Source of the DNA: Mesodorylaimus sp. YZB2_4
Taxonomy: Eukaryota > Nematoda > Enoplea > Dorylaimida > Dorylaimidae
NCBI GenBank assembly: GCA_030248295.1
Contig: JASANH010000863.1
Location: 434,001-498,000 of the forward strand
Direction of reading: 5' to 3'
Length of the DNA: 64,000 nt
How positions within the stretch are numbered: the first letter of the stretch is position 1; each line of letters begins with the position of its first letter. The notes below the pieces were generated by a model. The model saw only the letters and a list, made by a program, of their open reading frames with translations. It searched no databases and was not told the origin of the DNA. A program made the position numbers and the translations under genes. Shown piece by piece: positions 13,501 through 24,034 of this stretch.

Positions 13501-15262
13501 TTTTTATCGTTAGTTAAAGTAGCTCTGGTTTAGCCTGGATTTGTCGAAAGCGGTAAAGGGCAATGATGGAGTGATTTGGGCGAAGAATCAGTCGAAGGTT
13601 TTGGTTGATGATGGATTGTCGACGCCGGATGGATTGGCTGTTGACTGGGTCCATAATTTGATCTATTGGACGGATACTGGACGCAATACGGTGTCTGTGA
13701 TCAATTACGACGGGTCGATGAGAAAGACGTTGATTGATAAGAAATTGGATGAGCCCAGGGCCATTGCTGTCGATCCGATTGAAGGGTGAGTGCAATTTTG
13801 GACTGATTGAGATATTATTTGCGCAGTGCACGCTCGTTCCAGTGGTATCAGCTCGGCCGTTAGATGTAGTAGGGATATCTACATTAGTGACTAGGGTGAT
13901 GGGTGCGGTTTTTACTGCATGCTCATGCTCATGGCACTTGATAGACAGGCACTTTGTTCCAGATTGATGTTCTGGACGGATTGGGGTCAAGAAGCGAAGA
14001 TAGAGCGGGCTTCGATGGATGGCAATGACCGAAGGACGATCATTGACAGCGATATCGAATGGCCGAATGGACTAGCTGTGGATTTGGTCGATAAGCGTAT
14101 CTTTTGGGCGGATGCTAAACTGAAAACTATCAAGAGCGCCAACTACGATGGGACAGGTGTGGAGACGGTTCTGGTGTCGGCTAGCGAAGTTAAGCATCCG
14201 TTCAGTTTGGCTGTATTCGAGGAGAATATATATTGGACCGATTGGGACACGGAGGGTGTGCATTCGGCGCACAAGTACACGGGACAAGTGAACCCGTCGC
14301 CGCTCTCTAAGGGATTGCTAGGACCTATGGCCATACGGGTGGTGCATGAAATGTCCCAGCCTAAAAGTAAGTAAATTGGTTTGTTTCGAAGGTATGTTGA
14401 TTAGCGGAGCGAGGTGTAGGACTAGGAAGCAAATAGGCTTGTGTAGAAAGTATAAAAATTGCGTTTCAGGTCATAACAAATGCGAGGGCAGCCCTTGCGC
14501 TCAATTGTGTCTGCCACGATGGTCGGACCCGACGAAAAAAGGAATCAAGGAGCACATGCCCTACACGTGCCATTGCGCGGATGGATACAGCGTAGAGAAG
14601 GATGGAAGGGGCTGTGTTGCGAATGGCACTGAGGGACTAGGTAAAAGTGTTTTTGGATAACTTCGTCAAAGGAGAGAGATATAACGCACTTATTTGATTT
14701 TTGAGACCTTGGTGCTGCAGATGCGGAAAAGACGAGTAATATTGAGCCGAGACATGGCAGAATCGCCTTCGTGACGGTGGCGTTCGTCGTGTGTATCGCA
14801 CTCGCTGTGGCCTTTGTAAGTTCTGCTGTGGGAAAGGCGGTATGAAAATCGTTGCCATGCAGGATTTGAGAAGGAGAGGATTGTGAATGGGATAACGACT
14901 AATATTCGTGCTTGCAGATCGCTTACGCCGTGTGGCGCTATTCAACCAGGAATACGCGTCGTCCGAAACGGTTCACTTTGGAGAATCCGGTCTATCGTCG
15001 TACAGTGGTCGACGGTGGCACGGGCGATCGATATGATCATTTGCGACTGTCGTCGGAACCTGTGGATAATCAATATCACTCCAGTTTCGGAAATGGTGCA
15101 TCGTCGAGCACGCGAGGCTCGGGCGTGTATCGACCAACGACCACGATGTCGAGCGATGAGGCGGTCGAACCGGATGCAATGGGCGTGGGCGTCGTGCAGA
15201 ATGGCAAGTACTCAATGAAGTTGCCTTTGACTGAACACGAGGAGGGATCCGATTACGCTTAG
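7536..15262 (+). CDS. VLDLR: VLDL/lipoprotein receptor-like protein, LDLR family
   Basis: Sixteen exons predict 965 aa: 7536-7626, 8087-8248, 9223-9348, 9957-10055, 10109-10249, 10310-10405, 10465-10605, 11391-11558, 11600-11905, 11966-12094, 13302-13473, 13534-13785, 13963-14366, 14470-14640, 14721-14815 and 14918-15262. The order is a hydrophobic signal peptide, eight LDLR class A repeats (from residue 49 to about 395, with the usual six Cys and CDGDxDCxDxSDE calcium cage), one EGF-like and one calcium-binding EGF (DIDEC), a six-bladed YWTD propeller (487-762; YWTDTG, FWTDWG, FWADA and YWTDWD visible), a third EGF, one transmembrane helix (about 832-855) and a cytoplasmic tail with FTLENPVY (NPxY at 874-877). 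Eight LA repeats match VLDLR/ApoER2 or insect lipophorin and vitellogenin receptors rather than LDLR (seven). The protein should endocytose lipoproteins or yolk through clathrin adaptors. Exon 1 is less certain than the rest; exons 2-10 all use phase-1 junctions. Confidence 0.93.
10606..11390. repeat. VLDLR intron 7 with degenerate repeats and a G-run
   Basis: This 785-bp intron holds a segment of repeated CCCTGATTTT-TCCAGG motifs (about 10730-10970), resembling in inverse orientation a stretch at 55370-55545. It also holds a 14-G run at 11205-11218, followed by a diverged inverted copy of the C/G-run repeat seen twice in HENMT1 intron 1 (shared AATTGACAA-TTTTAAGCCTAG and GTTTCGGATGCTG motifs). 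No coding exon is visible. Confidence 0.55.
12095..13301. other. VLDLR intron 10, nothing further recognised
   Basis: This is the longest intron of the receptor gene at 1.2 kb. It lies between the calcium-binding EGF exon and the first propeller exon. Open frames here are short and lack domain features. No obvious inverted or tandem repeat was found. Confidence 0.6.
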
Positions 15263-16308
15263 AATGTAGTTACGGTTGCGCCTGTTATTTTTTGATACTT
15301 TTAAAATGGATTACGGGGCGAATGGAATATAATATGTAGACCATGGGTTATTTGCTCCTGTGATCTGATCGTGTTATCAGTTGATTATGCCTTGTATCTG
15401 AGCCTGACTTATTTATAATTATTGATGTTTCCTGCAATGCATTCTTGAATTTTTTATAACGTGATGTGAAATTAGCGACCTTTGATGACGGTGATTGCTG
15501 GTTTGATGAATGAGCATAGGCCCAGTGTGGGGTTTTATGTGTGTGGGAAATTATTTTCGCAATTTAGGCCATATGGTACGGGCATCGGGAGCTTTCTTGT
15601 TAAATCACTGTTTTGATATGGTGGCAATTTGTGTGGCGGTTGATGTTTTGCATGCTCGGGTCTGGCTTTGTGATTTTGTGGAGTGGAGGCGGTAGAAGTG
15701 TATCGTGAGTAGATGTTGTTTTGTGTTGAGAAGTATAAACAAGTTGATAAACAGAAGTGTCCTGACCCGCTACCAACCCAGGCCTAGCAGGGTAGACGAG
15801 ATGAAATTTACGAATCTTTCTTCGACTGTTTCGCGTCTTGTCCATCGCGCGCCGCGGGCTCGGTAAAATATAGTTTTGTTTTACCTTTCTTATAAGCAAC
15901 ACCGTTCGTGAAAGTTTAAAACTGTTGAGTAGCTGTGAGATCGCTTAGCTGGAAGAATTGATATGATTTCTTTGCTGAAAGCCGAGCGAAAAAATGAGTG
16001 AACATAAGTCATTTCTCTGAAACTTAATTTTCTTGCATTTCCACTTGTGCGCGACCGCAAACTACAGTAAGCCCGACCCATCATTTCGAGCCAATTCGAT
16101 TCTATTCTTTCTGCGAAGGTAGAAAGATAAGGAACGTTAAAAGTTACAATTTGTGGTTCCGTTGTATGTGGTGGCCAGCTCCGTGTAAAGTCTTTAAATT
16201 CTACTGAACGTTAAATGAAAAGTGTTTAATAAAACTGCGGTGATAGTTCGAAAAATTATTATTGTTTCTGACTGGAAATTTCTAAGATTCCTAAGACCAA
16301 CCTGAACG
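15263..16308. other. VLDLR 3' region and MED10 5' region
   Basis: This 1.05-kb stretch separates two plus-strand genes. It is AT-rich, with no conserved coding frame. An AATAAA hexamer sits at 16228-16233, only 75 bp before the MED10 start codon. Confidence 0.5.
16228..16233 (+). terminator. Possible polyadenylation signal AATAAA
   Basis: This is a canonical hexamer on the plus strand between the receptor stop (15262) and the MED10 start (16309). If used by the receptor transcript, the 3' UTR would be nearly 1 kb and would end almost at the MED10 start. It may also be a chance hexamer in the MED10 5' UTR. Confidence 0.3.
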
Positions 16309-17064
16309 ATGAATGGTTCTCAGCACCAGCTTTTTCCTCCTTCCTCATCGGCAGCTAACAATGGTCCTTCCTCATCGAATATTGGTACGCCTTCGAACAT
16401 GGCTCAACAATCGTCCATTCCGGGCGGTGCTGCGAATACGTCATCGAGCACAGCTTTATCACGTTTTGATTCATTAGAACAAACGCTGGAAATGTTTGTC
16501 GAAAATGCTCGTCATTTGTGCGTAATTGTGTCGGACTTTCCAGGCAATGGTAGCGGCGGTGGAGGGTTGAGCACATCGGCATCTTCCCCCGTCTTGCCAA
16601 CATTCGGATCGAGCGGTACGTCGTCGAGCGGCGGTGTCAGCTCGTCGTCGAGTAGCTCTAGTTCGCAAGCTGTATTGAATCAAAAATTACAAACCTTAGT
16701 TTCCGGCTTACAAGAATTAGATCAGGTAAAACATCATTTTCAAGATGTGAAAATTCCATTGGAATTATTCGATCAATTCGTCGATGCAGGACGGAATCCA
16801 CAACTGTACACGAAGGAGTGCATGGAAAGGACATTGAATAAGAATCGACAAGTCAATGGGAAGATTGAATTGTACAAGAAATTTCGTGCTCATTTATTAA
16901 AAGAATTAACGGAAGAATTTCCTAAAGAAGCCATGCAATATCGAGCAATTAGAGAGCAAACCGGAAATTCCGCTCCGAATACGACTTCTGTTGGCGGTGG
17001 CAGTGGTTCGTCGACCCATTCGTCCAATGGCGCTGTGGTAAAACATGAAACAGACTCTAGATAA
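16309..17064 (+). CDS. MED10: Mediator complex subunit 10
   Basis: A single uninterrupted frame of 251 aa starts at the ATG at 16309. MED10 is a middle-module subunit of Mediator, which bridges transcription factors and RNA polymerase II in the nucleus. The conserved core is split: residues ~48-76 (ALSRFDSLEQTLEMFVENAR) and ~118-210 (LQELDQVKHHFQDVKIPLEL, RNPQLYTKECMERTL, NGKIELYKKFRAHLLKEL). Between them is a Gly/Ser-rich insert of ~40 residues with a run of nine Ser, and both ends carry Ser/Asn/Gly-rich low-complexity extensions. Human MED10 is about 135 aa, so the extra length is mostly disordered sequence. It is the only complete intronless gene in the window. A retrocopy is possible, but the intact frame and its position make a functional gene more likely. 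Confidence 0.93.
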   Translation: MNGSQHQLFPPSSSAANNGPSSSNIGTPSNMAQQSSIPGGAANTSSSTALSRFDSLEQTLEMFVENARHLCVIVSDFPGNGSGGGGLSTSASSPVLPTFGSSGTSSSGGVSSSSSSSSSQAVLNQKLQTLVSGLQELDQVKHHFQDVKIPLELFDQFVDAGRNPQLYTKECMERTLNKNRQVNGKIELYKKFRAHLLKELTEEFPKEAMQYRAIREQTGNSAPNTTSVGGGSGSSTHSSNGAVVKHETDSR

Positions 17065-18275
17065 TAAGATTTTGATTTTAGAAAAGTAAAGGTGTGGGAA
17101 ACTGGGATTTTCATTGATATTATGTGAGAACGCGATTTGATCAAATTTTTGCGTGAAATTGACTGGCCGACTATCGAGTGCATGCTTAGAAGGGGTTTTG
17201 AATGGTGGTAAACCTCGTGACCTGAAAATGAGCATAAATGTGCTTGAGATTGGTCATATGGTTCGCTAGGTTTCTTTGGACCTGGGCAATATTTAATAAT
17301 TTTCCCCAACATTTTAAATTTACCAACTCAGACTGACCTTTGTCAATCTACTGTACTGCAGTGTAACCAATGGCGACATATCAGCTCACTGATTGCGCTC
17401 TCGGGCCAGTCCCATTTATTTGGGCTGGTGCGGCTATCCAAAGTGGACGTTAGAACGAACTGGAGGCAGGGGAAAGTCCTGTGGGTGCCCCCATACCTCA
17501 TGTTTCGGCTCCCATAACGGAAGTGGAAATGCAGAGGCTGCTTGACGCTTGTATAATCTACAGCTGGGCGCTGTCCAAGCACTACTCGAATAGATCCCTG
17601 GTGGTGCTGGGTGCAATTGGCGGCTCGAGGGTTTGAGATTCCCTTCGCGCGGGCGAAATCGATCATAAGTTGATTCTTGTCCAAAGAGCTACAGTATCTA
17701 CACTGGAAGCAAATAGAACATAAAGTACTTTGGGATTTCGCTATTGGCTGCAAGAATTGCTTAACAAGTTTAACTCAACTGGACTTGGTGCCCCCTCGCT
17801 GAAAACGTTCCACCTGGACCCATTGGCATTTCATGCTTTCATATAACGCAGGGCAATCGCCCCTGCGCATACATACGCATTGCAATTCTACTGTAGTTGC
17901 TCGTTTCTAAATTCATTTAGCCTCCTTGCCGGTGGAGGTGGCAGGCCTTCTCCAAATCTTGAATCACACTATTTCTAGCGGACTTCCTCGAGACCATTTC
18001 TCTAATCCTGTTTTGGATTAAAATGCCAAATTTGACACCTCAGTCCCACCCGTTTCCCTAGCGCACAACACAAGTGATGCCGATTCACATCAGACTATCC
18101 GCTTTTTTCTCAATGCCCTGGTTTAAACGTTGAAGTTCTCGAGATTTCTAGCCACTGGAACCGATAAACCGTTTCATAAGCCCACAATAATTCAATAATT
18201 TCATCTCAATCCATATTTTTATCGAAGTTGGCTACTTTCCTGTTGATAACCCCAGAACGATCATCCTAATCGTAA

Positions 18276-18315
18276 GCTCGGCTGGGAAAGCTGAATTCAG
18301 CTTTCCCAGCCGAGC
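18276..18315. repeat. 40-bp perfect palindrome
   Basis: The sequence reads identically on both strands with GAATTC at the centre and GCTCGGCTGGG at each end, with no spacer. It sits at the left edge of the degenerate MITE-like sequence that also occurs near 20200. Confidence 0.9.
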
Positions 18316-18780
18316 CTCTGAGCCGCAAACTGAGCTGAATGTGAACAGTGCAGCCAAGCTGGGCCAACCGCAAGCCACAAACCGAGCAAGCGTCAAATCG
18401 AGCTGACTGCTGGCTCAGCTGATAGTCGCAATATGAACGACACCTCAGCTTGCAAGGCCAAGGTGCAATGTGGACGGCCCTTTACTGTTCCTTCTCATTC
18501 TTATTTTCATTCTGATCATTAGAGATACTCTGTCGACCTGATCCCCATGTGTCTACCGAGTAAACAATGTGTTAGTCAGTGCGTCAGTGCATGTGGGCGT
18601 TGTTGATATGTACGTGATGCTCAAGATAAGCTGCTGCAACAGGTTGCGCATCGGTCATGTATTGCTCATCGTTCAGCAGACCAATAGCAGACATATTTTA
18701 GTTGTATTCTTTTGATTTTGACGATGATAATCCCTGCAGTAGTCTTGCTTCTGGGGAAACTTTCTGCGAGCCATTGTCAT

Positions 18781-19312
18781 GTTGATTACTCGCACTGATC
18801 AGTAATTACCTATCTCGTAGCCCTCGAAAAGAGCATTCAAGTGTTTTCTCCGCGTCAAAATTCGTTCATTTTTACACAAGATATTGAAGAAAACTCAAAT
18901 TCAGCAAGAATTGCCTGCGGGACCCTACTTTTGAATTTCCCGCCGCGAGCCGCTTGTGACATTAGAGCGGGATTGGCTGCTTACTTTGGAAATCGCCAGA
19001 AAATCTATAGCTTTTCTTTTTTTCTCGAAAGATAGATACTCCGTACAAAATTAGACTGACACATAGTGAAAAGATAAGAAAGTTATTTTTTTTCTAGCGA
19101 TTTTCCAAAGTAAGCAGCCAATCCCGCTCTAATGTCACAAGCTGCTCGCGGCGGGAAATTCAAAAGTAGGGTCCCGCAGGCATTTCTTGCTGAATTTGAG
19201 TTTTCTTTAATGTCTTGAATAAAATGAACGAAATTTGACGCGGAGAAAACTTTTGAAAGCTCTTTTTAAGGGCTACAAGATAGGCAATTACTGATCAGCG
19301 CGAGTAATCAAC
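18781..19312. repeat. Foldback element with ~230-bp inverted arms
   Basis: The left arm (18781 to about 19010) and right arm (about 19085-19312) are imperfect reverse complements, both beginning GTTGATTACTCG at the outer edge. Shared inner blocks include CTCCGCGTCAAA, GCGGGACCCTACTTTTGAAT and GAGCGGGATTGGCTGCTTAC. The spacer is about 70 bp of AT-rich sequence. Homology stops just beyond the ends. There is no coding capacity, so this is probably a non-autonomous DNA transposon. Confidence 0.85.
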
Positions 19313-19963
19313 AGCTGAATCGATCGATCATGATTAGCTAAAATTGCCCAAATGGGGTGCAGTTATCGGCCATGTGCACAATAACTGTGGTCCGTAGTGC
19401 GGAAATGAGGATAGTTCTAATGTTGCGACCCCAGGCTACTATTCCAGTGAAAATAACAGGGAGATCTAGCTTTTATAATCCACCCATAATCGATTATGAG
19501 CCTGATCACGAATGGTTTTTTCGAATATCTCATGAACGGTTATAGTTAGGCTAATTTTAAAAAAGGTTTTAGGTTCCTTGGAATTCAGCGGTCATTTTTA
19601 ATTTTTTTAAATTGGTCCATATCCAAAACTAAGCAAGTTATGATTTTTTGACCAAAAGTGACCCTATTTGACCTTTAAAGTGCTATATTTCCATACATAG
19701 GGATGTTAGAAAAATTTTACTTTTGTAAATACAATCAGTGTTGTGAGTACTTTCGATAGATCATATAAAAAAAGTGGGCCAAAAAAGTCGACTTGGGATC
19801 GAGTCCCCCAGAAGCCCTCTGCTAAACAGCGTCGCGGTTTCTAATGTGAACGACCCAGCCGAGCTGAGATGACCGCAAGCCGCAGACTGACGATGAGCCA
19901 GCCGCAAGCTGACCCAACCGAGGAATGCTATGTGAATTCATGTCAGCTCAACTGGCTCGGTTA

Positions 19964-20174
19964 AGGCGGGTTCACATTGGCTGCGGTTTTTGCGGTTGTC
20001 GAGCAAACCGCAGCAACCACACAACCTATCTTTGTTCACATTAGAACCGCAGCAGCTGAATGGTTTGAGGCCAGCTCGGCCAGGTAAGCCTGCGGCTTGC
20101 GGTTGCTGCGGCTGGGCTGAACACGTTCACATTGCATCAGGCACTGTCTGCTGTCGGCCAATGTGAACGCGCCT
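19964..20174. mobile_element. PIF/Harbinger-like MITE with TTA target duplication
   Basis: This 211-bp element begins AGGCGGGTTCACATTGGC and ends with the imperfect reverse complement (GCCAATGTGAACGCGCCT). TTA flanks it on both sides (19961-19963 and 20175-20177), as expected for Harbinger insertions. The interior is rich in GCAGCCGCAA-type motifs. It lies inside sequence with similar motifs (GGCTCGG before, GCTCGGC after), so it may have inserted into a relative. The superfamily is inferred from the TSD and end sequence only. Confidence 0.7.
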
Positions 20175-20336
20175 TTAGCTCGGCAGCCGATCAGCCAAGG
20201 TGCAATGTGGACGCTGCGTAACACTAGCACCCTTACCCAGCTTTTTGAAATGACTGAGAAATGATACTGCATAGTTTATACAAGGCAAAAATTTAAAAAA
20301 ACACACTGAAAAAATATTACAGACTCGCAAATATTA

Positions 20337-23208
20337 TTAGCAAATAACTCTTTGTATACACGAATCTTTCAGAGCTTGTAATGCATCTTCAGAAAACTTT
20401 GGTTTTCCAGTATAATCAGCGTGTGCTATCCATTCCAAATTTGGGCAACATTGAGCCAAGACATAAACGCACTTATCCGTCACCGACGTGGCCCTAACTC
20501 GTATTTCTTTCAACTGACAACCTCGAGCCAATGCGCACAGGCCCTTATCGGTGACCCATTGGCATCCATTCAAATTGACCACTTTCAATCGCGAACAATT
20601 GAGAGCTATGGTCTTCAAAAATCGATCATCGACGCATGGCATAAATGAGAATTCGATTTCTTCTAAATTCACACAAAATTTGGCAATAGCAAACAATACC
20701 TTGCACGGCAGTTGCAATCGATAAAATTTGATCGATTTTAATAAACGCGCACGATCGCGATCTTGAAATAAATGGATTAATTTTGCCCCGGATACATGGA
20801 CAACATTCAAACTGAAGGTGGTCAGAGAAGTGCAATAATCTAATATATAATTCAATGTTTTATCGCGTATTTGATAAACCATCAATTGTAAACTGGTTAT
20901 GCGTGATCCAAATTGTGGTAGAAAAATTTCTAAAAATTGACAAGCGCTTTCAACTGAAGTATCAGAAATTTCACGCGATGTTAAAACAATGCGAATATCT
21001 TTTAAATTATTAAGCGCTTGTAGACGACTCGTCAAATCTTGCACATTCTCTGTACCACTACAAGATAAACGAAGATTAGTGATATTATCAGGTAATTTTG
21101 GTAGGACAGAAAAATAATTTCCATATAAATCCAATTCACGTAATTGACGACTTTGTAAACTGCATTCCAAATGTAAGAAATGATTATTAGAGCCTGCTAT
21201 AGAAAAATATCGACGTAATGAAAGTTGACCCAAATTTGGACAATGTTCAGTCAAGTAGGTGATGGCGGCGGATGGATCGTGCAAATGATCCATGAAATCC
21301 AATTCCAAACTTAACAGATTTGCCCCCAAATGAGCGCCGATTGCGTACACTGATAAATCATCCAAAGATGCGCAACTGTTGAGGAACATTTTTTGGATCT
21401 GCGTATTATGAGTAACCAAATGCACAATGCCACTGCTGCAAATTCGAGGGCAGTCGCTTAGGTCGATGGTGCGAAGTTCGTCACAGACAATCCCTGCTAT
21501 GCCATACGACGTCAGTTGCTGAAAATAAAAACTATTCGGTTAGTGATAGCAGATCGACGGATACCGAAGCACTGCATACACCGAGCTGATTGTGATCTGC
21601 AGTAGGTACCCACCGCCTTGTATGCAATAAGAGTTCTACTGACTTGCGACACAAACGTTTTGAATTGAATTTGGCGCCTCATAACAACTTGAAATGAGCT
21701 TGTGCCGCATGTACGCACACTGTGCGCGTGAGGTCCCAGGGTACGAATACTTTTCGGAAATGGTGAAACGTGTTTGTTTTGTGAGTAAAGCCACTTTACT
21801 GCAGACTGTGTGGTCTTTTGCAATAAACCTGTTTGAAAATTTTCCCTTTCGCCTTACAGAAACGATGGCACTGCAAACCTGACGCCATTGTAAATTTTTT
21901 CCGTTGGTAAAAATCTTTTTGAATAAAAAAGGGGCTCTGTAAAAAAATTTCACTCTGCGTCAGACTCACGATCAATGCAGTCAATGCCATTTTTACGACA
22001 GGATTATAAATTTCAATAAACATCTGGAAAAAGCGTAGTTTAGACCAGCCATATACAACTCATGTTTTTAGGCACTATAAAATACCTAAGCTGTCAGGCT
22101 GGGATTTACAGTGCGATAGTGCAAATGCAATAAAAAATCTCTGCAAAACACATTGAACGAAATTACTCAAGGTGAACTGGCGGCAATCGTGGATAGGATG
22201 GTCTCTGAACATTTTTGGTTCAGGCAGAATATATGTCAGAGTCAGTGAACAAAAAACTAATTTGCCTTGCTTCGCTTTTTTTTGTTAGGAGATCAGCAGG
22301 AATTTTGAAAATTAGTTCAGCATATTTATTTTACTTCACCTCTACTGCACAGTATGTCCCAGGTGGAATCTGGCTTTTTTGTGGAGTTACTGAAAAACTT
22401 TTGGCTTCTTAGAACTAGGTTAATTTATTAATTTTTCACCCAAGTAGTTGCCTCAAGGAAATTTGGGGATGTTCAGTGTGTGTGTGTGTGCCCTGCGACA
22501 ATGGAGTACCGCATTTTGGTACATTCCACCACTCCACGAGGTTCAGATGGAGGAGGGTGAAGACCTGAAAGTATGCTCATTGAATGAATTCCACTGCGAG
22601 GGCGTTGGGGATGATTTTTCCCACTGTCATCACAATCATCAGAACCTAAATGTCAAGATCAGATATCAGAATTAATGCCAAACTGTTTCGCAAACTTTAT
22701 TCTCCCTCAAATAGTTTCCCCGCCCGAAATAGTTTTGAATATTGCTGCAGAACAAAGTTTTATCATATCGTAATTTTAAAGTCACTTGAACAGAAAAGTT
22801 TTAGACATCAATTTCGATTTCTTATATTTTCCTTACCTTTATTCCTTTTAATTCCAACTTGACTAAATGCCTTTGGCCTTCAGTCAACGCCCGAACTCCT
22901 CGATCAGTGACTCGATTACAATAGACGATGGTCACGTGGGTCAGACGCTTATTTAGGAGACCAATAGTCGCCAACAAATCATCGTCCACTTGCTCGGACA
23001 AATAAAAATTCACACAACTTAACGAACCCACGAATCCAACTCGACCCAATAAAACTTTGACGCACGATTCATTCAACAGATCGTGCGAACTGAGCCAGTC
23101 CAAAATCATATCCTTACATTCACTGGGCAATCCATCCTCTACATAATTACCAATCTTATTCAAATTTCGACTTACATAAGAAATGCAAATTTGAAATAAA
23201 GTTTTCAT
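20337..23208 (-). CDS. Leucine-rich-repeat protein (AMN1/FBXL/ZYG11-like repeats)
   Basis: Two minus-strand exons, 22837-23208 and 20337-21518, joined in phase 0 by a 1.3-kb GT-AG intron, predict 517 aa. The start is the ATG at 23208 (MKTLFQICISYV), the first ATG in a frame that also runs a little upstream. The N-terminus (YVSRNL, then LPSECKDMILDWL) resembles the cap before the LRRs of AMN1 and ZYG11-type proteins. Cys-containing LRRs follow (LTHVTIVYCNRVTDRGVRAL; ELRTIDLSDCPRICSSGI; LKVVNLNGCQWVTDKGLCAL). A classical F-box is not obvious. Such proteins often recognise substrates for cullin-RING ubiquitin ligases, but that role is inference. The exact orthologue was not identified. Confidence 0.8.
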
Positions 23209-24034
23209 TTTATTATATTTTTCACCGTTTTCGATCTCCCAGTACGAATTTTCGAAAATGGACAAAGCCTGGCTTTCCCTCACAGTCAAGTCGACAGCTC
23301 AGCTTCAGTAGCGACTCGTTTCTATTAGCATACTCGACTTCGACTGCCGACTTTCGTCTAGCTTTGAGAGCAGGGGCTCTTCTTCGAATATTTGTTTTTT
23401 CAACTTTATGCTTTCCGAAACTTTCGACTATTCGTACGAGAAGCGGCTGCAAAACGGGCACCAGACGGCGTCAGTTGCTGAACTAGCTCCCCCTGGCTTA
23501 CACTTTTCAATGCTGGTCGCCTGACTAGTTAGCTGTATCCAACACCTCAAAAGTCAGCAGACTGAACAGCTGAGCACTACCCAACAAAGGTGCGCGTGAT
23601 TTCTGACCACATTCCAACACGCCACTTCTGCCAAGAACATGTTTTTGTTAGACAAAACAAAATTCCCCAGGGCTCCACTTCCTCATCGCCTAGTGGTCAG
23701 ACGAGCAAACACTGTCAGGGGGGGCATGTTTGTTGTGTATTTCGTACTGTTTTTGTCAGTGATTTTCGGCAAGGTAAAGTAAAAAAACCTCATAAGTCCA
23801 CTCCAGTCAACAGCAGTCACCGACAAGCACAGTTTATTGACCTACCAAATCTACCATCTCATACATCCCGACATCACCACTGTACGGCACGAATTCGAGT
23901 CTAGGCAACCGCATACCCGCTACAACCATACGACTATGTAAGAAATTGAGCACCACGATTAACCGAAATTACATGTCATAAACTTGGAGTCTAACAATAC
24001 TGTACCTACCATCTGCCCTTTCCGGCTCTACTAC
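23209..24034. other. Gap between LRR gene and pyruvate carboxylase
   Basis: Both flanking genes are on the minus strand, so this 826-bp gap should hold the pyruvate carboxylase 3' UTR and the LRR gene promoter. On the minus strand an AATAAA hexamer (plus 23833-23838) lies about 200 bp downstream of the carboxylase stop and may be its polyadenylation signal. No coding frame is supported. Confidence 0.5.

Larger units (their letters stand above)
17065..20336. other. Repeat-rich intergenic region
   Basis: This 3.3-kb stretch between MED10 (plus) and the LRR gene (minus) has no convincing gene. It contains the palindrome at 18276-18315, the foldback at 18781-19312 and the MITE at 19964-20174, entered separately. 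Around them (about 18270-18485 and 19830-20220) is degenerate sequence with recurrent AATGTGAACG, CAGCCGAGC and CCAAGGTGCAATGTGGACG motifs, suggesting nested ends of related MITEs. Confidence 0.65.
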
